From Platycnemis pennipes (Eukaryota; Arthropoda; Insecta; Odonata; Platycnemididae), in NCBI GenBank assembly GCA_933228895.1, contig OW121852.1:129885544-129949543 (forward strand): a DNA stretch of 64,000 bases, given 5' to 3'. Position numbers and translations under genes: made by a program. Below, one piece after another: positions 45,701 to 57,700 of this stretch. Under the pieces are notes generated by a model that saw only the letters and a list, made by a program, of their open reading frames with translations, made no database searches and was not told the origin of the DNA. Each line of letters starts with the position of its first letter. Position 1 is the stretch's first letter.

Positions 45701-48700
45701 AGGAAAAGGGTCTATCATACTACCTTGTGGGACACCTACAAAAAATTTGTCAGGAGTGGGATTTGAACCCACGCCCTCTTACGAGGACCAGAATGCTCAA
45801 ATCCGACCCAGTCGGGCAAGGTTAACCTTGAGTCTGGCGCCTTAGACCGCTCGGCGATCCTGACATGTTGTTTGCGCTGACGCGTCATTGTTTATTTGGA
45901 GTGGGCCAATCGCACTACCTTGTGGGACACCTAAAAAAATTTCTCAGAAGTGGGATTCGAACGCATGTCCTCTAATGAGGACCAGAATGCTCAAAACCGA
46001 CCCTGTTGGGCAAGGTGAACCTTGATTCTGGCGCCTTAGACCGCTCGGCCTTCCTGACAAATTGATTCATGCCACGCGTAGTTGTTAATATGGAAATGAA
46101 TATTTCTCGTATAGCATCAGTCCCCCAGCAGTCTATTTATGCACTTTCAGTTACCAAATGACCGTATACTAGTTGTCGCGTTCAAGAAATTTTATGGTAC
46201 GAGTTGTCTGTTGCGAGATGACGCGGTGACGAGGTGTGCGTTTAAGAGATGTCAGTTACGAAATGTACGGTTACGACTTGACGCCATATCGCCGGGACCC
46301 TCCACGGAGGTCCTTCCTCGTCTTTTTCTCTAAGTTGGTAGTCCCGGTGAGATCTTCTTCGCTGACTCGAGATCTGTCACTGAAGAAATCAGGAAACTGC
46401 ACAGAGGAGTCCCAGGGTTGAGGAGCCAGGTCCACTCCCCCAGGGGCTACATTAGATATTTGGTACTGTTGGAGAAGTAGTATGGTTCTGCAAAAAAGGA
46501 AGTTGTTGTTGGGGGTTTGATATTTGAGCCACCAACTTCTCCCCTCCCCCCTTCTTCAAAGAGTTGTTTTTGTTGTCCCTTCCTCCTTCCCAATTGGTCC
46601 CGAATGGTCGTTTACCATATTTTTTTTACTGCCGAATCTGATGGAATTTGAAAATGAAGAGACCCGTATTTTTACGTTTTTTGATCCTTCGACTATTTCT
46701 CGAGTTATAACCGGCAAAAACTGATGTCCTTAACCCCTTCGGAAAAGTGGGTGGGGTGCAACCTTTGACGTATATCGACTTCGTCCAATCACAACTGAGC
46801 CCGCGAAGCTACTTTGCCTTATCGCAATGGGGGAGACACAGCTGACTCTGCCAATGGAAGCTGTTGCGACAGGAACTGTGCGACCTTTCGAGAACCCCCC
46901 TCCACTCTCTTACTTTCCCCTAAAAGCATTCAAGGACGGGAGGAAAATGACGTCAATGATATCAAAGCAGCTTATTCGGTGGGCGTCACCTTTTGCTTAT
47001 TTTAATTTCTGATTTATGAGTGAATGGCTCGGGTTAGAAGATTAATTTTTTCACTAATATTCTTTTTTCGTTTCCATCTAACGATTTCCTGTACACAATT
47101 GCGATTCTGGTTCCGAGTAAACGCCCCCATTGTACCTTTTCCTGATTCTCCTGTTGAGGGAAATGAAGAGGCATAGAGGTGAGGAATTTACGCTGCCATT
47201 CCCTCCTCCTCCACTATCCTCCTACTCTCCCTCGCCCCTCGTCCGTATTTCTCCACAAGTCGGTGCTACCTGCTCCGCCTCTCCCCTCTGCTTCTGATAT
47301 CCGAGTGACGATCTGCCTCCCGCCTCGTTCAAACGATTTCCTCCGTTCGACTGTCGCCAATGCTCTCGGTGATTCCTTCCGGTGAGGGTCCCATCCATGC
47401 TACATGTGCATGATTCCCTGCAAGCCACTGCGAGGGTGTGTGGCAGGGGGTGAAGATCACCAATCATGAACTACCGACATACAAACAAGCAACTATGAAA
47501 CTAGATTGTTAGTATCTATAGTATTTAAGGGATTAATACATGCATCATGCACTACAGACTATTCTCAAATATTTCCCCTACCTATCCGTTTGCTATGTTA
47601 CCTATTCTGTTCTCTTATTGGAAGGGGAAAAAATGCCATTTTGAACCTATCAGTACGACAATCTATCTCTCTAATCTTATTTAACTGGTCGAATCTAGCA
47701 TAATACGCTGATGTTTTAATATGTGCCTAACATCTTCAGTAAAGCTATCCAATTGAAATTTCTCTAACAGATTTAATGTGTGGTTTAACCTACGCTCTGA
47801 TAATGACAGCCCCGCCAGTAAGGGGGGTAAATCCCTCGCCTGCCGATCCCAGTGTCACGGGTTCGAATCCCGCTTGGGGAGGATTTTCACTTTCCGGGGC
47901 ATAGATATTTGTAAGATCCAATATGTTAATTGGAAGAGAAGATTTTGAGTCCTGAAATTCGCATATTAAAATAAGACATAAATGAATAAATAAAATATAC
48001 AAACAATGATTCCCACCCTAATTCTTTTATTAATTCTGAAACGCTACTCAACCTATCGTAACACCTTTTCACGAACCTAGCTGCTCTACGCTGCACACTG
48101 TCTAGTTCTCTGATCAAACCTAAGTCATTAGGATCCCATACACTGGCTGCATACTCAAGGTGGGGCCTAACTAGAGAAAAGTAACATCGCTCTTTTGTCT
48201 TCTCATCACATTTTCCAAGTACTCTTTTTATAAATCCTGGATTTCTCTTCGCTCGGCCGCTTATTTCCCGGATGTTTCTTCCCCACGATAAACCTTTAAA
48301 TCTTTAGTGCTTGTTACGATTATGCTATTCGCCGCACTTGCCGGGGTCCCCTTTTGCACTGACCCTCTTCCTCTCTTCTTCCCCACTTACTCTTCCCTCC
48401 TCCTCTTTGTCCACCCCAACTTTTCTTCCATATTCTTCCCAATTCCTTCTCTTTCGGAGCCTCTTTTAAGCTTCAGTATTCGGCCTTCTGCTTTTCTTTT
48501 CTTCGTCTCGTGTTCAACGGGTCTTTTTGCCTCCCTCCTTCTATCGGGTTGCAAGGAGAATAGTTCCGTCTCCTCTTTTCTCCTCCCATGGAGACCTCTC
48601 TTCTTTGTCTTCTTGCCTCAGTCTCTAACTCAAGCTCAAGCAGCTCTGAGGTCTGCCTCAGTGTTGTAAACAAACATGTCTTGTCTTTACAATATATCGT

Positions 48701-51700
48701 CGCAGCTCACTAAGGTCCTAGTTTTTGGACGTTCCCGTCTAACGTGCCCATCTCCGTTTACAGGTCTTCTTTTGACCGTCATAAATGATGATGGCCCGTT
48801 CCCTCTTATTGTGAGGTGAGAGGAAATGTTCACTCAACCGTCATCCTGGCGATCCTCGTACCCGTCGAAAACGGCGCCATTCCGGACCCTATATATATTT
48901 ATTGTCCTATAGTCGATGTATTTTTCCGTTGTGCACGAGTTCTTTTTTGATATCATTTAACTCAACTTCGATTGGAAGCGGTGATCCAGCGACCGGTTCA
49001 ATGTCAGCCCAAAAAAGTGGGTTTTTCTACTCCCAGAATGGGAATTTGTGCTATATTTTTTTCCAAAATTTCCATCAACCGTTCTTCATTGGTCACTATA
49101 GCAAACGCTCGATTTTTTTGCACTATGATCATTTGGATCACTCGTATACGAGAGATCGCGCAGCCAAACACTCCCAATGTGAACGAGTGGACCTCAAACT
49201 TTGGCTACGGTGGTCGTCTACTCTTGTCACATCTGATATTTTTTCGAGTTTTCTATTCGGATATCAGAAGTCTTCTGACGATTCCTCTTCAATAGATTTC
49301 GTAGCAGAAAAAAGGAACAGGTGGAACAATGAGTGCTAAGTACTCCCACTCCGCAGACCACCCCTGCGGCAGCAAAATCAAAAAGAGTAGAAAAACTGAA
49401 TATCGGGCTTCTCCGTCCTTGGAGATCCCCCAGAATCACAGTACCTAGTACCTAGCACTTATAAAATAAGCAATAATGAAATAACAAACGTGGAATCGAT
49501 CAAATATCTTGGAATAAGACTGACACATGATCTTTCCTGGAGTAAACACATATGTGAAATAATGGGTCAAGCGAATCGTAAACTGGGATTCATCGAAAGA
49601 CTTTTTGGGTAAATGTAACGTACATTATGAGAAATGAGCCACTTTTCCCTTGTTAGACCTCATTTGGAATATGCGGCCAGTGCATAGGATCCTACGAAAT
49701 CGGTCTAAATAAAGAACTTGAACGTGTCTAGCGAAGAACGGCAAGATTTGTAAAGGAACGGTAAGATAACCTTATTAGCGTAACCAGTCTATTAAATTAA
49801 TTAAATTGGGAATCCTTCCAAGATCATATTTTCAGTGATGACGTTAAAAATATTTTGCGAACCACAACTTACTACGTTAGACTGGATCATAATCACAAAA
49901 TAAGAGAAATTGATTGCCGAACTGACAGATTCAAAATGTCCTTTTTTCCTTGAACAATTAGGGATATGAATGACGGTAAAAATATCTCCAATACGACTGT
50001 AGCAATGGATAACATTGGTAGCTACATGTTGGATTAAGGACTTGAAGGTACCCCAACTAACAGCATGTTTTTTCCACCTTTATGGTGGCTTGATGAGTAT
50101 AATGTGGATATAGATGTACCTACTTACCGCTTCCGGCCTTCCACTGATTGCGAGTCCCACGGAGATGTCCCACTTTCCGCTCTTGGCGATCGAGGCTAAA
50201 CCCACCGGGAAAAAATTCCGCCACTGCTGGGCGCAGAGCTATTCCACACACGGCCGACATCCATGTATCTACATCTACATCTACATTCCACGATACGCTG
50301 CAAGCCACCGCGAGGGTGTGTGGCAGGGGGTGAAGATCACCAAGCTTGACTACCGACATACAGACAAGCAACTATAGGGTCTCATGCAACTAGCTTGTTA
50401 GTATCTATAGTATTTAAGGAATTAATACATGCATCATACACTACAGACTACTCTCAAATATTTCCCCTACCTATCCCTTTGCTAGGCTGCCTATTCTGTT
50501 ATCTTATAGTATGTGGGAAAATGCCATTTTGAATCTATCAGTACGACAATCTATCTCTCTAAACTTATTTATCTGGTTGAATCTAGCATAATACGCTGGT
50601 TTTTTAATATGTGCCTAACATCTTCAGTAAAGCTATCCGATTGAAATTTCTCCAATAAATTTAAACTGTATCTTAAGCTACGCTCTGATAATGACTCCCA
50701 CCCGGAATCTTGGATTAATTCTGAAACACTACTCAACCTATCGTAACATGGATTCCGTAAGGGATCTATGCACCGAGTTCCACCGTGTTCGTGGGGGTCT
50801 GGGTATCGATATGAGGCTGACTATATGTAGCTTGGTACCTAGGACGGATCGGGGGTCGATGGTTTGGAGCCGAGTTTTAGGCATAAACCGGAGACTCCGT
50901 GAAGTCTGTGGGAGCGAGGGAGCTGAGTTTTTGGACCTCGGGCCGGAGCTGGAAACGTGTCGGGTGCCCCTGAATCGCTCGGGTGTCCACTACACGGACG
51001 AGGCATCGTCTAGGGTAGCGAGTAGGATACTGGAGCATACACGTAGGGTTTAGCTCAGGTGGTAGCCCAGAGTGCAGGTCAATCCGCGGGGGAAAAATCG
51101 TGCAAGAATTTGACAGAACATGCAGAGTAGTTTTAGAAGGTCAGAGAAAAACACATGGAGAGAACGAACATGATAATTCATCAAAGGTAAGAGGTAGACC
51201 AAATAGTTTGTCCGTCAAAAAATTATCGAGGAAAATTTTAGTTGGAAAGGAGCACCAAGAGAGAAACAGATTGGAAGAAAAAATTTCAGTGATAGTAGTG
51301 AATTGTCGTAGTATAAGAAATAGAGTAGCAGAATTTCACCACCTCATTAAGAGTACTAATGCAGATATAATCGTAGGTACAGAAAGCTGGCTTTCGAAGG
51401 ACATATCAGATCATGAAGTATTTCCGAAGTGTTTTACAGTATACAGAAAGGATAGAGTAAGCAGAAACGGAGGAGGAGTTTTCATAGCTGTGAAGGACCC
51501 GTATGTCAGTAGAAGAGAACTTATTTCAGAGCGAAATGTAGAAAGTATTTGGTGTTCCGTTAAAAGTAAAAGTAGTAACGCAAAACAGATATATGTAGGT
51601 GCATATTACAGGCCACCGGACGCAGACGTCAATTCTATAATAGAGCTAGAGTCAGAGATACGCACATTACTTTCTGGGAAGAATGATAGAGGAATAATAG

Positions 51701-54700
51701 TAGGCGGAGATTTCAATCTCCCCTCGATAGACTGGAATACGTGTAGTTTCATTGCAGGAGGTAAGGATAAGGAACATTGCGAATCACTGTTGAACACCTT
51801 TACGACACATTCTTTACAACAGCTAGTAACAGAGCCGACCAGGGGAAACAACATTCTAGACTTATTAGCAACAAATATACCCGAGCGAGTTCTAAATACA
51901 GTTACAGACACAGGAATTAGTGACCATAAAATAGTGCATGCGAAATTTATTGTAGGCGTTGAAAGACATTATAAACCAAGGAGGAGGGTGTACTTATTTG
52001 GCAAGGCACATTACGACGGTATGAAAGAGGAATTAAGGGAAGCGTTTAATGTATTCAGCGAACAAAGCAAAGGATTAAATACAGAGGATTCGTGGAGAGA
52101 ATTTCTTGAGGTCACCCGTAACGCAGTTCATAAATACATACCAAGTAAATATATTAGTGATAATACAGAGCCAAGGTGGTATAACGCTGAGGTTAGGAAA
52201 TCACTAAAGCGACAAAGGGTATGCCATGCTAAGATGAAAAATGCCAGACGGGGTCTATCGGTAGAGGAAAAAAATGAGCTAGTTCAAAACTATAAAAAAT
52301 CGAGAGCATTAGCAAGGAAATCATGTCGGCAAGCGTTATCACATTTCAAGAGCAAGATGTTAGGAGAATATTTAGATAGCAATCCTAAAGCGTTTTGGTC
52401 ATATGTGAGAGAGCTTCAGGGAAATAAGTCCACAGTGCACACACTTAAAAATGATAAAGGAATCAGAGTCACCAGCAGTGTAGAAAAAGCCAACACTTTA
52501 AACACCTTCTTCCAAAGTGTATTCAACTCATCGTCACAAAACGCAGTGGAACCACCGCCGAACACTTTCAGTGAGCAAATGCCCGAAATAAACATTTCAT
52601 GTCGCGGAATAGAGCAGCAGTTAAAAAGCATAAGTAAAAACAAAGCACCAGGTCCCGATCAAATTCCTTCCAGAGTTTATAAAACATTAGCTTCTGAAAT
52701 AGCCCCCTATCTAGAAATAATATTCAATAAAACACTAAAGAACCACACAGTACCCAAGGATTGGAAAGTAGCTAACATTACACCTATATTTAAAAGCGGT
52801 GATAGGGAAGAACCTAGTAACTACAGACCCATTTCACTCACGTCAATCTCTTGTAAGATATTTGAGCACATAGTAGTCAGTTCGATCATGGGGCATTTGG
52901 ATATTCAGGGATTACTCATAAACAGCCAACATGGGTTCCGGAAAGGTAGATCTGGCGAGACACAATTAGCTTTATTCGTACACGATATTTTAGTCCACGG
53001 CGAAAGCAGTACTGAAGTTGATGCGATATTTTTAGATTTTAAAAAGGCTTTCGATAAAGTTCCTCATGACAAATTAATCTTGAAGTTAGAGAGTTTTGGT
53101 ATAAATAAAGACGTTGTATGTTGGGTAAAAGAATTCTTAAGTGGGCGAGAGCAGAGGGTTGTCATAGATGGTATCATGTCGGACACAATCGAAGTCACAT
53201 CGGGAGTTCCCCAGGGTAGCGTAGTAGGTCCGCTTCTATTTCTTTTATACATAAACGATTTGGGTACCGTAGTTAGTAGTAACCTTAGACTTTTTGCAGA
53301 CGATGCGGTGGTGTACAGGGGTATATCAAACGAAGAGGACACGAAATCACTTAGCAAGGATTTAGATGCAATTCAAGAGTGGTGCGACAAATGGCAGTTA
53401 GAACTCAACCTTAAAAAGTGTGTAGCTATCAATTTTTGGAGGAGGAATAATTCGATAGAGCGATCCTATAGAATTAATAACACGAAGATCGAAAACGTTG
53501 AAACCGTAAGATATTTAGGTGTAACAATCACTAAAGATTTATCGTGGGGAAGACATAAGGGAAATATGCGGCCGAGCGAAGAGAAAGCTAGGATTTATAA
53601 AAAGAGTACTTGGGAAATGTGATGAGAAGACAAAAGAGCGATGCTACTTTTCACTAGTTAGGCCCCACCTTGAGTATGCAGCCAGTGTATGGGATCCGAA
53701 TGAATTAGGTTTCATTAGAGAACTAGAGTGTGTGCAGCGTACCTGCTGTTTTTATAAATCCTAGCTTTCTCCTTGCTCGGCCGCATATTTCCCGAATGTG
53801 TCTTCCCCACGATACATCTTTCGAGGTTTTTGCACCTAAACACCTTATGGTTTAAACGCAATCGATCTTCGGGTTTTTAATTTTATAGGATCGATCTATC
53901 GGATTATTCCTTCTCCAAAAATTGATAGGTACGCACCTTTTAAAGTTAAGTTCTAACTGTCATTTGTCGCACCACTCTTCGATTGCATCTAAATCCTTGC
54001 TAAGCGATTTCCTATGCATAGCACTTTGTACACAAACATTTATCACTGTATCCTGTACAAAAAGAGAAAGTGATTTTCGTAAATACCCAATTGAACTCAC
54101 AATTTGGCTTCTTTTACCCCTGTGGATTTCTAGAGGCCTCAAAATAGAGTAGGTATATTACCTACGTGCCGTTCATACAATATCGTAGACAAGCCGTAGT
54201 CTTGCGTACAGTACCACCGTACACGAGGTTAAGGCCAACTTAAATTCTAATATGCTTACTTTGAACATCTACATCTACATGATACCCTGCAAGCCACCGC
54301 GAGGGTGTGTGGCAGGGGGTGAAGATCACCAAACATGCACTACCTTCATGCAAACAAACAACTATAGGGTCTCATGCGACTAGATTGTTAGAATCTATAG
54401 TTTTTAAATGATTAATACATGCATCATACACTACAGACTACTCTAAAATAATTCCTCTATATATCCCTTTGCTATGCTGCCTATTCTGTTCTCTTATAGT
54501 ACAGGGAGGAAATGCCATTTTGAATCCATCAGTACGACAATCTATCTCTCTAATTTCGTTTATCTGATCGAATCTAGCATAATACGCTGGTGTTTTTAAT
54601 ATGTGCTTAACATCTTCAGTAAAGCTATCCGATTGAAATGTCTCTAATAGATTTAATCTGTACCTTAACCTACGCTCTGATAATGACTCTCACCCTAATT

Positions 54701-57700
54701 ATTGTATTATGTCTGAAACACTACTACTGTATAATGCATTATTAACATCCAAAATATGCTGGTAGGATATTTCGAAGGGATATTGGAATTGTTTTGCTTG
54801 AAGTTCTGGAATTGTTTTGCATCATACTGTTACAAAAAATTGTTCAGCAAAAGCGAGAAATCATTTGTTACTTTCTAATTTGGAACCTTCATGACATAAG
54901 TAAATTATGAAGAAAACGATTGACTGGTCCTGAAAACATCATAAGAAACGGAATATTTATGAAGACGTAGCAAGAAAATTGGACACATTGTAGTTGATCA
55001 CTCTCTTTGAATGTAATCCTCTGCTGCAAACGTTAGAATCGTTTGTTTTGGTTTCCGAAGCTACACAGAAGAGACTTTAATATTCAACAGATACACAAAC
55101 CAAAATTCGCGTCACGCTACCGATTTTTCATTTTGCCGTCACGTGACTAAATTACGGTACTTTTGTTGAAGTGTTGGATAACTCCAATAAAAAATACATA
55201 TATGCAAATTTGCACACAAAACTTTTTCACTTTAGTGTCCTTTAAAAAGAAAAATTGTTTTTTTGTTAAATGCTCAATTGAGCTAAACAATTGAGCTTCT
55301 TTCTCCACTGTGGTTTTCTAGAGGCCTAAAAAGGCAGTCAGTATATTACCGACGTGCCGTTCATACAATATCGTAGACAAGCCGTAGTCTTGCGCACAGA
55401 GCCACCGTGAGGTGGCTCTGGTGTGCTATTTCAAAGTCTTGAAATTTCTCTAATATATTTAATCTGTACTTTAACCTACGCTCTGAACAAGTATAATGAC
55501 TGTGAACTAGCCGCAAATATTTAGCTGGAATGCACAGTAGCAATATTCCGCAAAGAAAAATGTATTCCTTGTGAAATGCTGCTATGTATAATGCTGACAT
55601 TCTGCGGGTGAAAGGTATTTTGCGGCAATTTCGAAGTCTTTTTAATTCCTCTATGTATCTCGGCAGCGCAATACTTTAGCTTTCTGAGGACTCTGAGAGA
55701 GTCCCATTATTTCCGAAGGAGCGGCAGCAGCGTTCTCGCGGACGGCGTGTTTCGTTTCTCTTATTCCCGACGATTGTCATGTGTTTGCTTTCTCTTCCAA
55801 ACGGCGATCAAGCAGGAAAACAGTGAGGGCCACTCTTGTGCTCCTGCCCCTCTTCGGCCTTCACTTCGTGGTGACGGCGTACCGGCCGACCGGCGGAGGC
55901 AGCTGCGACTGGATAGAGCTCTACTTCTACGCCGACTACCTGCTGGACGGACTCCAGGGTCTACTCGTCGCTCTAATCTTCTGCTACTTCAACGGAGAGG
56001 TGAGTGGACCCTATCCACGCCAAAGATACCAAGTTCCGTTCTTCGTCGCCTGGCCCGAATTTCAATCGGGAATATGCATGAAATTTGTTTCTCGGAGATA
56101 AATGATGTACTTGATGCGAAATTTTCTCACCAATTTAAATACACAAGCCAAATTTTTCTACGTCCACCACAAAGATTATTAAATGATATTAAAATGTTCC
56201 CGAAAATCGAGTCACGTGACCTGAGACGCCTTCTGACGTCACTGCATGGTATAGGTTCCATATTGCTACGGAGATAGACATTTATATTTAAAAGAAAACG
56301 AAGTGGATATATTGTTTTGAGGTTTTTAGCCGTTTCTCGAAAGAAACGATGACTGAAAAAATACTTAAAAAATCACATTCCGACAATTTCCTTTGGTTGA
56401 CTCCCTTATGGCGGCGTTCTTCTTAAAAAAAACCAGGGATTGCATTGACGTAGTAGAAATTCTTGGGCACTAAACAGGCATTATATAATTAATGGACGAT
56501 TTGCTCGTTATCATCCATGCTACGTAAATAAAAAATCGAAATACAATCTTTTATTGCAAAAAACAAATTAGATAAATACATACGTTATCGCCAAGTATTC
56601 ATTTAACAACTTACCTCCACGCATAAACAGATAAACGGCGAGATACCGTGCCGTGACGTCATGCGATGGCGTCGTGTTTTTAAGCTGCCGAAAAAGTACA
56701 ATTTTCAAAGAGTAATATCTTTGTAAGGCAATTTAATTCTTCAGCAAACTTTTCGCCAAGCACATTTTAGCTAATAAACTGCAAATTCAAAGGGTTATAA
56801 AAATAGTGCATGTTCTCCATTGTTATTAACCCTTTCGCTACGAACGCCGTGTATAAACGTCGCAGACTTTTCTAAGCACGAGAACGAACGGCGTCTTAAA
56901 ACATCGCCAGGGCCAGGAAGGCAGAAAAGGTCCAAGTTGTCATTAGGGATCCTACTTAGTGGGTCTGAAGACCCTTTCTCGGCTTAGAGGCGGGGATTAT
57001 CTCGACCCTTCTTCGCAGCGCGAGCCTCACTCTCGGCAGTTGTTCGCATTCACTTGTTTGTTGAAACAATGGAGCAACCAGAAAAAATGTGTATTATTCG
57101 CATGATGTTTATTACCAGAAGTTTATTCCTTATGTTTTTTGAGTCTTTAGAAATTTTAAATGAAGCTCTAACGTTATTATTAACAGAGTTCCAGGTTTTA
57201 AAAATCCAGTCCAGAAAGACCAGGAGGTTCAAGAAATAATTGCTCTTTTGACGAATCCCAGTTTACGATTCGCTTGACCCATTATTTCACGTATGTTTTT
57301 ACCTCAGGAAAGATCATGTGTCAGTCCTTTGCAGGGGCTGGCAGGATATTATGTAGATGCAGATCACAAACCTCATTTTTGACTTGGAAAACCTCAACTT
57401 CACCGATACTGCCTCATTCTCTAATGTTGCTTCACAAATGTTGGGGAAAAAAAGGCTAAGGAGCGTATTCATGCACGGTCTCCGTGGGAAAATGCGCTGA
57501 TGATGAAGGTCGCTCATGCGTCAATCATCTCTTTTGCAGGTGCACTACCTGATCAAGCGGTCCTACTTCCGGTTCGTGGAGGCCCGGAACCCTAGGAGGG
57601 GCGAAGGGTCCCGCAGCTGGCTGACCGTGGGCCCTCGCAACACCAGCTTCTCCGGCGACAACTCCCGCACGAGGGCCTCCATCGTCCACTCGACGCTTCC

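Larger units (their letters stand above)
50749..53741 (+). mobile_element. LINE A copy 5, inverted 5' segment (most complete LINE A)
   Basis: Contains the end of ORF1 (SGNH esterase-like), ORF2 with endonuclease and RT, and stops at GTGCAGCGTA (codons for VQR), about 23 nt upstream of where the 50266-50748 segment begins. The order fits a 5' inversion by twin priming. Confidence 0.85.

Noticed and set aside
48307..48669. 120-codon open frame rich in Phe/Ser/Leu
   Set aside because: Low-complexity C/T-rich sequence without family motifs or splice context; most likely chance.
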